From: Comamonas thiooxydans
GTDB taxonomy: Bacteria; Pseudomonadota; Gammaproteobacteria; Burkholderiales; Burkholderiaceae_C
Reading direction: 5' to 3'
Length of the DNA stretch: 64,000 nucleotides
Assembly: GCF_000964545.1 (NCBI RefSeq)
Contig: NZ_BBVD01000004.1
Coordinates: 124,001 to 188,000 of the forward strand
Numbering within the stretch: the first letter of the stretch is position 1; every line of letters begins with the position of its first letter. The notes below the pieces were generated by a model. That model saw only the letters and a program-made list of their open reading frames with translations, had not been told where the DNA came from and did not search any database. Positions 17,103 to 26,003 of the stretch are shown one piece after another. The position numbers were made by a program, and so were the translations under genes.

Positions 17103-18134
17103 ATGAAAATTTTTCTTGATGGCATCGTATATTCAATACAAAATTTTGGAGGTATCAGTGTCTACTTCAATGAGCTTATCAGAACTCTTGAAAATGAAAT
17201 CTGCAACTTTCAAATAACAACCTACAACGACAAAAAACAAAATCCATTTCCTTCCAATTCCGAAGTCACAGAAAACAGTAGATTTCTGGAGCGGTACCGA
17301 AATTGCAAGATAAATTCCGATGAATTTGACATATTTCACTCCACATACTACAGAAATCCAGAAAACAGAAAAATAAAAAACATTGTAACCGTTCATGATT
17401 TTGTCTATGAACATTACAACAATGGTCTTCGGAAGTTCGTTCATTCATATCAAAAATTTTCATCTATCAGAAATGCAGATCGAATAATCTGCATTTCTGA
17501 GGCGACCAAAAAAGACCTTCTGCACTTTCTACCCCATATAGATGAATCATTGATTGATGTCATCTATAACGGCGTATCAAACACCTACCGGCCCGAGAAC
17601 ATTTCCCATTCCGAAGACCGGCCTTTTCTGCTTTTCATCGGGGCAAGGTCCGGATACAAGAATTTCCATGTAGCAGCGAAAGCACTAGAACATCTGAAAG
17701 ATTTCAAGCTAGTCTGTGTTGGTGGAGGGAAATTATCCGAAAGCGATCTATCAGGTCTTCCCTCTTCCATTCAAGGCCGGATCGAGCATGCTGGATTCCT
17801 CAGCGAAGAGGCCATCAATCATTTATACAACCAGGCCTTTTGCTTGGTTTATCCATCTTCTTATGAAGGCTTTGGAATTCCTGTTGCCGAAGCCATGCAA
17901 GCAGGTTGTCCGGTGGTCACCAGCAAGTGCGAGGCCGTGATCGAAGTCGGCCAGGAATCGCTAACAGTTGTTGAAAAGCTGGATGCTTTTGAATTTGCAA
18001 AAAATATCGAGCGACTTTTTGAAAAAGAATATAGACAGAAGAAAATAGAATCCGGTCTTGTGCTGTCAAAAAAATATGACTGGAGAAAAACTCACCAACA
18101 CACCTTGGATGTCTACCGCAAAGCGCTAGGTTAA
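17103..18134 (+). CDS. Glycosyltransferase family 4 (group 1)
   Basis: This 343-residue retaining GT-B enzyme resembles mannosyl/fucosyl transferases of O-antigen clusters. The N-terminal domain has FGGISVYFNEL and TVHDFVYEHY; the donor-binding domain has FIGARSGYKN and the EX7E region SSYEGFGIPVAEAM, with both glutamates present. The start ATG follows the manC stop without a gap. The first 550 bases are AT-rich and the last third is closer to the genomic norm. The TAA stop at 18132-18134 lies one base before the terminal repeat of an IS remnant, so the original 3' context has been replaced. Confidence 0.88.
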   Translation: MKIFLDGIVYSIQNFGGISVYFNELIRTLENEICNFQITTYNDKKQNPFPSNSEVTENSRFLERYRNCKINSDEFDIFHSTYYRNPENRKIKNIVTVHDFVYEHYNNGLRKFVHSYQKFSSIRNADRIICISEATKKDLLHFLPHIDESLIDVIYNGVSNTYRPENISHSEDRPFLLFIGARSGYKNFHVAAKALEHLKDFKLVCVGGGKLSESDLSGLPSSIQGRIEHAGFLSEEAINHLYNQAFCLVYPSSYEGFGIPVAEAMQAGCPVVTSKCEAVIEVGQESLTVVEKLDAFEFAKNIERLFEKEYRQKKIESGLVLSKKYDWRKTHQHTLDVYRKALG

Positions 18135-18135
18135 C

Positions 18136-18308
18136 TGCCCCCACTCCAGTAGACAATTCCCAGCCTCACGCCCGGGCGCGCTCGAACACCTCGGGGCTGA
18201 TACCAGCCTGATGACTATAGCTGCGTGACCGGTTGTAGAACACCTCGATGTAGCCAAACACATCGGCCCGGCCATGTCCCGAGTCCTGTAGAGGTGCTTG
18301 CGAATACG
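18136..18308 (-). mobile_element. IS3-family remnant A, 3' end only
   Basis: The left boundary TGCCCCCACTCCAGTAGACA begins with TG, ends with CA, and looks like an IS terminal repeat. On the minus strand the DNA encodes the C-terminus of an IS3-type OrfB: RKHLYRTRDM, then after a one-base deletion ADVFGYIEVFYNRSRS and the end FERARA with a TGA at 18166-18168. The rest of the element is absent because the IS3 copy at 18309-19526 interrupts or replaced it. It is non-functional. Confidence 0.75.
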
Positions 18309-19526
18309 TGTATCGACCCAGCAGAACCTGCACATGCACAAGTCAGACCGCTAGTGCAAATGCCTCAGCGGGTGTTTTCATGTTCAGCGCCTGGTGCGGG
18401 CGCCGGTGGTTGTAGAAGTGGATCCAGTCTCCGATCAGGCGACTGGCATGCTGCAGCGATTCGAACCGGTGCCGATGTACGCATTGCTCCTTGAGCGCAC
18501 GAATCTCCCGCTCAACCAAGCCATTCTGCTCGGGGCTGTGCGGGGTGATGAGTTCCTGACGCAGGCCATAGCTTCTGACCAGGGCCGTGAAGCTGCGGCT
18601 GGTGAAGACTAGCCCATTTGTCCGAGCGCAGTAGGAACGAAGCTGGCACGCGCCCGAGCGTCTCGAACCGTTCGATCAGCGCCTGTTCCAGTGCTGACTC
18701 CGCCGTCCTGGATCTCCCGCTGCGCGACAGGTGCCAGCCCAGCAGTTCCCGGCTATGGCAATCGATCGCCAGGGCCATCGTGGCCCAGCCATCACATCCG
18801 CCCGGCACATGTCGGGACCCAGCGCTCATTCGGCGCCTTGGCCACCGAGGGCAGGTATTGGATCCTGGGCCTGAAGCCTACCGAACGCTTTCGCACCTGC
18901 CAGCCTTTTATCTGGACGATGCGCTGCATCATGTTCTCGTTGAACCCCACCCCAGCAGATAAGCCTCCGTTCAATCGCCGAAGGATGGGTTCTCCTCGAT
19001 CATGGCCTTGATCGGCGCCACCAATCGATCCTGCAACTTCGGCGCAACCTTGACTGGGCGATAGTACATGGTGCGCCTGGGCACATCAAACCAGCGGCAC
19101 AGCTTGGAGATCGAGACGGTAATGCCATCGGCCTGCAGTCCCTGGCGGATCGTCTCGATCACTTCTCGTCCTCGCCCAGCAGGCGACTGCAATTTTTTCT
19201 TGTACAAAGCTCCAGCATCGCTTCGCCGTAGGCCTCCTGGAGTTCCTTCAGCTGGCTCTCGTAATGCTCGCGCACGTCCTGCGAGTTGGCCTTCAGGGCA
19301 TTCTCCATTCCTTTACGGCCGTCCTCCACCCAGCTCTCGATCTCCGAGGGCGCTAGGTCATAGGACCGACTGGCCTCGGCCACGCTGGTCTTGCCCTAGA
19401 TGATTTCCAGTACCAATGCCGTCTTGCGCTTCGCGGTCCAGCGCTTGATCTCTTCGTCCATCAACGTACTCATGGGGTCATCCTCTCGACGGTAACACCT
19501 GAGCAGGTTTTCAGTGGGTCAATACA
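18309..19526 (-). mobile_element. Degenerate IS3-family insertion sequence B (about 1.2 kb)
   Basis: The element is bounded by imperfect terminal inverted repeats of about 28 bp: TGTATCGACCCAGC at 18309, and TGTATTGACCCACT read on the minus strand from 19526; both continue into AACCTGC. Its size (1,218 bp) and its two overlapping minus-strand frames fit IS3. No target duplication is visible: flanking bases are ATACG on the left and GGTAA on the right. The flanks are parts of two other IS elements. The transposase is broken, so the copy is dead unless complemented. Confidence 0.85.
18343..19473 (-). pseudogene. Broken IS3-family transposase (OrfA-OrfB)
   Basis: OrfA begins at 19473 (MSTLMDEEIKRWTAKRK) but stops after 25 codons at an amber at 19396-19398, where a Gln codon (LEIIQGK) is expected; the frame continues as TSVAEASRSYDLAPSEIESW. 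An A-run near 19193-19198 is the likely OrfA/OrfB slippery site. OrfB starts as a frame with SISKLCRWFDVPRRTMYYRP, shifts near 18970 (PSFGD then stop), resumes with NENMMQRIVQIKGWQVRKR and TMALAIDCHSRELLGWHLSR, and shifts again at the T-run 18617-18619 by one extra base. It ends at 18343 with HRRPHQALNMKTPAEAFALA. At least one nonsense and two frameshift lesions are present. Confidence 0.85.
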
Positions 19527-19989
19527 GGTAATCATTGCCATCAAACAGCACAAGACCGCCGCATCAGCCAAAGCCTTCCTCGTGGCGGCAGTGCGCATGG
19601 CTGCGCCGTTCAAGATTCGCACCATCCTGACGAATAACGGTAAGGAATTTACGGACTGGCTGTTTGGAAGCCGCTGCCGCCCTCCCACAAGCGACCACGA
19701 GTTCGATCAACTGTGTCAAAGCCTGGGTATCGAACACCGACTGACCAAGCCCAAGACACCGAAAACCAACGGGCTTCAATGGACAGCTCAGCCAAGTGCT
19801 GCGCTCACATCATTTCAACGATGCAGAAGATTTGGAGAAAACCTTGCACAGGTTTTTCTGGCAGTGCAACCAAGACTTACCAAGAAGGCACTGAGAAATA
19901 TTGCCACAGTGCATGCGCTCAAAAACTGGAAGATAAAAATAACTGATCTATTCGTCAAGAGCGTGCGCAATCATCCGGATTGCCTAACA
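19527..19989 (+). pseudogene. IS481-family transposase remnant
   Basis: The plus strand encodes the second half of a DDE integrase-core transposase: AIKQHKTAASAKAF, MAAPFKIRTILTNNGKEFTD (the usual Asp of TDNG is Asn here), HEFDQLCQSLGIEHRLTKP, TPKTNG. About 11 bases are then missing where MVER should be, so FNGQLSQVLRSHHFN continues in another frame. A further shift occurs before NIATVHALKNW and DLFVKSVRNHP. The 5' half is absent at the junction with the IS3 copy. The element appears to end with TAACA at 19985-19989, two bases from the wzy stop codon. Confidence 0.8.
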
Positions 19990-19990
19990 A

Positions 19991-21187
19991 CTAACTACTA
20001 TTTTTACCAATCTTTAAAAAATTCAACATGAACGATAATAAATAAACACCCAGAAGAATAAACATAGGTACGATTAACATATTCCAATACATTTGCTTAT
20101 TCAGTATTTCAAATCCATCTCTAAAAAACTGAAATGGAAGCAATGAACATATCAATATATAGTAAATTTTAATAAATGAAGATTTATAAGAATAATAATT
20201 TACCTGGGAAATATAAAACCCAACAAAAAATATAAAAACCATCGAAAATAATATACCGAAGTTCCCCAATAATGAAACAATTAGGCTTGTCGCACCTAAT
20301 GGAGAAGAAAAATTGGCGTAATCAGATATACTTACAATGAATTCACTTTTATTTTCAAAAATAAAAGATGGAATAAAATTATAAAATGAAGTTATGTATC
20401 CATCGAGATGGACAGAGAATGAAGTTATATCATTGCTATAAATATATGTTTGTGCGCTCCACCAGGTAAACATTGGCTCCGCAAATAGAATATACATTAA
20501 GTTCTCAAAATTCAGATCCAATCCAACCCTTACAACTCCAACCATCAATATTAAAAAAAGCATCAATGACATGAGAATAATATATTTTATATTTAAAATA
20601 ACATTTTTGTATTTCAAATAGTACATTGCAAATGAGATAAGCAGCAGCAAAACATACATTCTTGCACCCAATCCAATCATAACCACTGAGCAAATTGATA
20701 GAGAGGCAAAAATAGGCATCACCGCCATTTTCCCGATATTTTTTTCTAAAAAATAAAGAGACAAGAAACAACTAACAATGAAAATTGTAGCAATTTTCCC
20801 TAAAAAATTAGAGTCATAAAATTCATACCCCGAAAATAAAACAACATCAGAACTCCATATTAAATACAAAACAATAAAAAGAGATAATATTCCAGAAATA
20901 ATAATTGACATCCTATTATATTTAACAAAAGGGAAGTAAATCCTCAACCTAAAATTGCCGCCAAAAAATGAACCAAGCATAAAAAAAATCAACAAAGAAA
21001 ATATTGACAAATAATATTCAAATAACAGAGAAAGACTTAGCTTATGGAAATCAACGTACCACTCGTGGAATCCTGGATAATCATGAAATTTTCCTAGCCA
21101 TCCTAAAATAGGAGGAATAAAAAGATAATATCCCCATCCAAAAATAAAAAAATAATTATGATTCAAGAATTTTTTCATCATCTTCAC
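19991..21187 (-). CDS. wzy: O-antigen polymerase (Wzy-like)
   Basis: This 398-residue, highly hydrophobic protein has about ten to eleven predicted membrane helices and a larger loop near residues 240-300 (FAEPMFTWWSAQTY to SSPLGATSL), as in Wzy polymerases that join lipid-linked repeat units in the periplasm. Sequence alone is poorly conserved, so the call rests on topology, length and the adjacent flippase. Its ATG overlaps the wzx stop (ATGA). The DNA is extremely AT-rich, unlike glyS next door. Orientation is opposite to the rest of the cluster. The stop TAG lies two bases from an IS481 remnant, so a slightly altered C-terminus cannot be excluded. Confidence 0.72.
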   Translation of the reverse strand: MKMMKKFLNHNYFFIFGWGYYLFIPPILGWLGKFHDYPGFHEWYVDFHKLSLSLLFEYYLSIFSLLIFFMLGSFFGGNFRLRIYFPFVKYNRMSIIISGILSLFIVLYLIWSSDVVLFSGYEFYDSNFLGKIATIFIVSCFLSLYFLEKNIGKMAVMPIFASLSICSVVMIGLGARMYVLLLLISFAMYYLKYKNVILNIKYIILMSLMLFLILMVGVVRVGLDLNFENLMYILFAEPMFTWWSAQTYIYSNDITSFSVHLDGYITSFYNFIPSFIFENKSEFIVSISDYANFSSPLGATSLIVSLLGNFGILFSMVFIFFVGFYISQVNYYSYKSSFIKIYYILICSLLPFQFFRDGFEILNKQMYWNMLIVPMFILLGVYLLSFMLNFLKIGKNSS

Positions 21188-22398
21188 ACTTGAATATTAT
21201 TATTTCTGACAAATAAATAATATTTTATATTAATTAACAGCAAGAGGAATTCCGAAGTACACGTGGCCAATGCCACTTGCATTCCTCGATTATCAAAAAA
21301 ATTGAATCCCACAAAGCATAAAAACACAAAAAACGCTGAAAACATTCCTTTGACATACAACCGATCATTCCCAGATGCACACAAAAACTGTATTCCGAAT
21401 GCATTATTCATTAATGATACCAACACCCAAATCATCAATATAGAAAAATAGCGCTTATCGTAATGGATATTTTCTGTAAAAAAGAAATCAGCGATCAAGT
21501 AGGCAAATAATAAGAATGTTATCGAGGACCCGAATAGAATTATTGAAAATTTCCTATGAAACTCTAATCCATTATTAAATTCAAGCGCAAATTTTCTGCT
21601 AAAGACGGGGTAAAAAGCTGTAAACAGGGGAGAGAATAAACCAAGAAAAGATTTGACAATACGCTCACAGAAGCTGTAAATTCCAAGAATTTTATCATCT
21701 GCAAACAATCCAAGAAAAATTACTCCTCCATTGCTTAACAAAACAGCCAATACGTTGGCAGAGAATATATTTCTACCATCCTTAATGTATCTGATAACAT
21801 TATTGAAGTAGTCATGTTTTATTAATTTGAATTTTCTAAAAAATATTATTGAATAAATAAGAGGTATTGAAGCAGATAAAAAATATGAAATAAAAATATT
21901 CTCCAGAGAATAGTTTTCAATAAAATAAAAAGATATTATGATGAAGGATAATTTACCGAAAATATTGAATACAGAAATATTTTTTATGTTTTGAGTTCCT
22001 TGAAAAAACCAGTTCGGCACCAATGAAGAGAACAGTGCGCCAAAGAATACAATTATTGCCAACTCCAGATTAAAATCAAAAAATATACTGGAAGAAAAAA
22101 TTGCAAACAATAAAAAAGCAGCTATTATTATTTTTGAGAAAGAAACATAACACAATATTTTTGATAAATTCTCATTTTCACTTTTATAATCTAATGCGGC
22201 CGCTTCTCTCGTTGCAGTATAGTTAAATCCATAATCTATTATGGTCTGAAAATAGACTAGTACTGCATACCAGAATGCAAATCTTCCATAGATTTCTATG
22301 CTTGCATTCTTAGTCAAGATATACATTATTGCAATTGGTGCTACATAATTTGCGCCTTGCACACATACCAAATAAATAAGATTTTTAAAATTTTTCAC
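21184..22398 (-). CDS. wzx: O-unit flippase (Wzx, MOP superfamily)
   Basis: This 404-residue membrane protein has about 12 hydrophobic helices. The N-terminal pattern YLVCVQGANYVAPIAIMYIL, then IYGRFAFWYA and DYGFNYTATREAA, is typical of Wzx/RfbX flippases, which move undecaprenyl-PP-linked O-units across the inner membrane. It is AT-rich like wzy, with which it overlaps by four bases. The start at 22398 lies just beyond the glyS terminator, so a separate promoter is needed; the short TA-rich stretch 22399-22420 offers little room unless glyS read-through contributes. Confidence 0.88.
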   Translation of the reverse strand: MKNFKNLIYLVCVQGANYVAPIAIMYILTKNASIEIYGRFAFWYAVLVYFQTIIDYGFNYTATREAAALDYKSENENLSKILCYVSFSKIIIAAFLLFAIFSSSIFFDFNLELAIIVFFGALFSSLVPNWFFQGTQNIKNISVFNIFGKLSFIIISFYFIENYSLENIFISYFLSASIPLIYSIIFFRKFKLIKHDYFNNVIRYIKDGRNIFSANVLAVLLSNGGVIFLGLFADDKILGIYSFCERIVKSFLGLFSPLFTAFYPVFSRKFALEFNNGLEFHRKFSIILFGSSITFLLFAYLIADFFFTENIHYDKRYFSILMIWVLVSLMNNAFGIQFLCASGNDRLYVKGMFSAFFVFLCFVGFNFFDNRGMQVALATCTSEFLLLLINIKYYLFVRNNNIQV

Positions 22399-22418
22399 TT
22401 GATATTATTATTTTAATT

Positions 22419-22456
22419 TAAAAAAATGGCATTGGAAGTACGACTCCAATGCCATT
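22419..22456 (-). terminator. Rho-independent terminator of glyQS
   Basis: Minus strand: AATGGCATTGGA pairs perfectly with TCCAATGCCATT across an 8-nt loop and is followed by a T-rich tract. It lies 17 nt past the glyS stop and about 20 nt before the wzx start. Confidence 0.92.
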
Positions 22457-22473
22457 CAAAAAAGCACATTAAC

Positions 22474-24588
22474 TCAAGCGCCTATTCTTGAGATATCTGC
22501 TACTCGATTCATTTCGATATGCAAATTTTTCAATATGGACAACCTATTAATTTTGAGCGCTGCATCCTCGGCATTCACCATGACTTGCTCAAAGAACGCA
22601 TCGACCGAGGCACGCAATGCTGCCAGGGTTTGCAGGCTGGCGGTGTAATCACCTGCTGCAAACTGTTGCTGAGCTTTGGGCGCCACCTGCTGCAGCACTG
22701 CATACAGGTCTTTTTCGGCCTGCTCCGCCAGCAGCCCCTCGTTCACCTGCGGCTGAATGTCGGTTTCGGCCTTCTTCAGGATATTGCCCACGCGCTTGTT
22801 GGCTGCGGCCAGGGCCGGAGCTTCGGGCAGGGTCGCAAAGGCTCGCACGGCTTCCAGGCGCTTTTGCACGTCGGACAGGCGCTGGGGCTGCAGGGCCAGC
22901 ACGGCCTCCACTTCCTGGGCGCTGTAGCCTTGTTCGCGGAACATATTGGCCAGGCGGTCGTAGATGAATTCGACCAGCTGGGGCGTGGCGTCCTGGATCT
23001 TGTCGCCAAAGGCCGGCAGCGTGCTGACCAGCAGGGTTTCCAGATCCAGCTCCAGATCCTTTTCGACCAGCATGCGGATCACGCCCAGCGCATGACGGCG
23101 CAGGGCGAAGGGATCGCGGTCGCCGGTGGGCAGGTTGCCGATACCGAACATGCCGACCAGGGTTTCGAGCTTGTCGGCCAGGGCCACGATCACGCCGACA
23201 TCGCCGCGCGGCAGTTCGTCGCCGGCAAAGCGGGGCTTGTAGTGGTCTTCGATGGCATCGGCCACAGCCACATCCAGGCCGTCGTTCTGGGCGTAGTAGC
23301 GGCCCATGATGCCTTGCAGCTCGGGGAACTCTCCCACCATGTCGGTGACCAGATCGGTCTTGGCCAGCATGGCGGCCTGATCGGCCAGACGGCCCAGTTC
23401 GGAGTTGCCCAACTGCTGGGCAATGCTCTTGGCGATGGCGCGTACGCGGGCAATGCGCTCGCCCTGGGTGCCCAGCTTGTTGTGATAGACCACCTTGTCC
23501 AGTTGCTCTACGCGGCTGGCCAGGGTCTTCTTGCGGTCCTGGTCGAAGAAGAACTTGGCATCGGCCAGGCGGGGGCGCACCACACGTTCGTTGCCTCCGA
23601 CCACGGCCGACGCGTCCTGGGGCTGGATGTTGCTGACGATCAGGAATTGATGAGTCAGCTTGCCATTGGCGTCCAGCAGCGGGAAGTACTTCTGGTTGGC
23701 CTTCATGGTCAGGATCAGGCATTCCTGGGGCACGGCCAGGAATTCCTTCTCGAATTCGCAGACCAGCACATTGGGGCGCTCGACCAGGGCCGTCACCTCG
23801 TCCAGCAGGGCCGGGTCGTCGATGGGGCGCACGTCGCCGCCAATGCGTTCGGCAGCCGCCTGCAGTTGGCGGGCGATATCGGCACGGCGCTCGGTAAAGC
23901 TGGCGATCACGGCGCCTTCTTCACGCAGTTGCTCGGCATAGCTGTCAGCGTTCTGGATGACCACGGGGTCCACAGCGGCTTCAAAGCGGTGACCATGCGT
24001 GGCAGCGCCGGCGGTCAGGCCCAGGGCCTTCACGCCGATCAGCACCTGGGTGCCATGCATCACGACCAGGCCGTGGGCCGGGCGCACAAAGTGCACGCTG
24101 GTCCAGCCGTCCTGCAACTGGTAGCGCATGACCTTGGGGATGGGCAGCTTGGCCAGCGCTTCGTCCAGCGCCTTTTGCACGCCGTCGGTCAGCAGCACGC
24201 CCTTGGCTGTGGATTCGTAGAACAGGGCTTCGGCCTTGCCTTCGCCCTGGCGCTTCAGAGCGGCCACAGCGGATTCGTCGGCCCCCAGGGCCGCCAGTTT
24301 CTTGAGCAGTGCCGCCGTGGGCTTGCCCTCGGCATCCAGCGCCACGGAGACAGGCATCAGCTTTTGCGAGACAGCCTTGTCTTCGGCTTGGGGCAGCACT
24401 TCGGTGATGTGCGCGGCCAGACGGCGGGGAGAGGCGTAGGCGGTCAGGCGCGACTCGGTCGATGCCAACAGTCCCTGGGCCTTGAGCTGCTCGAAGATGA
24501 CAGCGGCAAAAGCATCGCCGAGCTTTTGCAGTGCCTTGGGCGGCAGCTCTTCGACAAACAGTTCAACCAGTAGATTCGATGCGTTCAT
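22474..24588 (-). CDS. glyS: Glycyl-tRNA synthetase beta subunit
   Basis: The 704-residue beta subunit of the heterotetrameric bacterial GlyRS binds tRNA-Gly. It shows LLVELFVEELPPKAL at the N-terminus, an HD-type region (DRKKTLASRVEQLDKVVYHNKLGTQ begins it), FGIGNLPTGDRDPFALRRHALG, and the C-terminal anticodon-binding part. Length and start (MNASNLL) are standard. It follows glyQ by 87 nt and ends at a strong terminator. The DNA is GC-rich apart from the last 100 bases. Confidence 0.97.
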   Translation of the reverse strand: MNASNLLVELFVEELPPKALQKLGDAFAAVIFEQLKAQGLLASTESRLTAYASPRRLAAHITEVLPQAEDKAVSQKLMPVSVALDAEGKPTAALLKKLAALGADESAVAALKRQGEGKAEALFYESTAKGVLLTDGVQKALDEALAKLPIPKVMRYQLQDGWTSVHFVRPAHGLVVMHGTQVLIGVKALGLTAGAATHGHRFEAAVDPVVIQNADSYAEQLREEGAVIASFTERRADIARQLQAAAERIGGDVRPIDDPALLDEVTALVERPNVLVCEFEKEFLAVPQECLILTMKANQKYFPLLDANGKLTHQFLIVSNIQPQDASAVVGGNERVVRPRLADAKFFFDQDRKKTLASRVEQLDKVVYHNKLGTQGERIARVRAIAKSIAQQLGNSELGRLADQAAMLAKTDLVTDMVGEFPELQGIMGRYYAQNDGLDVAVADAIEDHYKPRFAGDELPRGDVGVIVALADKLETLVGMFGIGNLPTGDRDPFALRRHALGVIRMLVEKDLELDLETLLVSTLPAFGDKIQDATPQLVEFIYDRLANMFREQGYSAQEVEAVLALQPQRLSDVQKRLEAVRAFATLPEAPALAAANKRVGNILKKAETDIQPQVNEGLLAEQAEKDLYAVLQQVAPKAQQQFAAGDYTASLQTLAALRASVDAFFEQVMVNAEDAALKINRLSILKNLHIEMNRVADISRIGA

Positions 24589-24675
24589 GATGATCTTGAT
24601 AGCCGCCAGCGCTTGCTAGATCCAGGCTGGCCGCTGAAATTTTGGGATATGGGTCGGAATGAGGCCTGAAGCCGC

Positions 24676-25614
24676 TTATGCGGCTTTCTTGGCTGCCTGC
24701 TCTGCGGCCTTGGCCAGCTCGGCCAGCACCTCGTCGGCATGGGCCTTGGGCGCCATGGGGAAGCCCAGGCGCGCGCGGCTGTCCAGATAGCTCTTGCCCA
24801 CGGCGCGGGCCAGGTTGCGGATGCGGCCGATATAGGCAGCGCGCTCGGTCACCGAGATGGCGCCACGGGCGTCCAGCAGGTTGAAGGTGTGGGCGGCCTT
24901 GAGCACCTGCTCATAGGCGGGCAACGCCAGCTGGGCGTCAATCAGCTGATTGGCCGTGCCTTCATGAGCTGCAAAGGCGCTGAACAGGAACTCGGCATTC
25001 GAATGCTCGAAGTTGTAAGTGGACTGCTCCACCTCATTCTGGTGGAACACGTCGCCATAGGACAGGCCGTCGGTATAGACCAGGTCGTACACCGATTCCT
25101 TGCCCTGCAGATACATGGCCAGACGTTCCAAGCCGTAGGTGATTTCGCCGGTGGCAGGCTTGCAGTCGATGCCGGCGACCTGCTGGAAATAGGTGAACTG
25201 GGTCACTTCCATGCCGTTGAGCCAGACTTCCCAGCCCAGGCCCCAGGCGCCCAGCGTGGGGTTTTCCCAGTCGTCCTCGACAAAGCGGATGTCGTTCTTC
25301 TTCAGATCGAAGCCCAGGGCTTCGAGCGAGCCCAGGTAGAGCTCCAGAATATTGTCGGGAGCGGGCTTGAGCACCACCTGGAACTGGTAGTAATGCTGCA
25401 GGCGGTTGGGGTTCTCGCCATAGCGGCCGTCCTTGGGACGACGGCTGGGCTGCACATAGGCTGCCTTCCAGGGCTCGGGGCCGATGGCGCGCAGAAAGGT
25501 CGCGGTGTGCGAGGTACCGGCGCCGACTTCCATGTCATAGGGCTGGAGCAATGCACAGCCCTGTTCGGCCCAGTAGGACTGCAGTTTCAGAATGATTTGT
25601 TGGAAGGTCAGCAT
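24676..25614 (-). CDS. glyQ: Glycyl-tRNA synthetase alpha subunit
   Basis: This 312-residue catalytic subunit of class II GlyRS activates glycine. MLTFQQIILKLQSYWAEQGC, LQPYDMEVGAGTSHTATFLR and VQPSRRPKDGRYGENPNRLQ are near-invariant GlyQ segments. The ATG at 25614 is the conserved start; the nine residues upstream in frame are not. The C-terminus ends in a Lys/Ala tail. It is first in a two-gene operon with glyS. The 389-bp region upstream should hold its promoter. Confidence 0.97.
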   Translation of the reverse strand: MLTFQQIILKLQSYWAEQGCALLQPYDMEVGAGTSHTATFLRAIGPEPWKAAYVQPSRRPKDGRYGENPNRLQHYYQFQVVLKPAPDNILELYLGSLEALGFDLKKNDIRFVEDDWENPTLGAWGLGWEVWLNGMEVTQFTYFQQVAGIDCKPATGEITYGLERLAMYLQGKESVYDLVYTDGLSYGDVFHQNEVEQSTYNFEHSNAEFLFSAFAAHEGTANQLIDAQLALPAYEQVLKAAHTFNLLDARGAISVTERAAYIGRIRNLARAVGKSYLDSRARLGFPMAPKAHADEVLAELAKAAEQAAKKAA

Positions 25615-26003
25615 GACTTGTATACGTTCGCGCGTCAGCAATCACTGGCGATTGCGGGCGGCATCTTCATTAAGAGGTGTTCTGGGCGGTATCGACCGCA
25701 TAAGCGGTAGATTCTAAGTCTGTGCCACTGATCACGGGCGTAGTCTGTCTGCGCGGCCCCACAGCGGGCATTTTCACGAAACGGCCCAGCCGGTGATTTC
25801 AAAATGTGAAAAGCAAAACGCTAGCATTTACCACTCATGAATAGACAGTTTCAGCATCAATAGACCATGAAACCATTGGATAACGAGCGCAGTGCGCTCA
25901 CTTTTTAACAATTTCCGCGCAACTGCCATGCATCCCGGAACCGGCTGCTGCGGTTTGCCTCCTAGAATGATTCCTTTCCCGTCATCCTCATTCGGAGCAC
26001 GTC
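25615..26003. other. Intergenic region between divergent glyQ and the SPFH gene
   Basis: No reading frame here is convincing. The region must carry two divergent promoters. A small hairpin, GAGCGC-agt-GCGCTC at 25885-25899 followed by ACTTTTT, looks like a weak plus-strand terminator without an obvious gene before it. The stretch 25800-25880 is AT-rich. No T-box or glycine-riboswitch architecture was recognised ahead of glyQ. Confidence 0.5.

Noticed and set aside
18136..19989. Active composite transposon
   Set aside because: All three IS pieces carry truncations, frameshifts or stops, no target duplication is visible and there is no cargo between two like copies.
22519..24573. 684-codon plus-strand frame opposite glyS
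   Set aside because: Antisense shadow of a fully conserved synthetase subunit.
25615..26003. Glycine riboswitch or T-box before glyQ
   Set aside because: No paired aptamer or specifier-loop structure could be recognised; T-boxes are essentially absent from betaproteobacteria.
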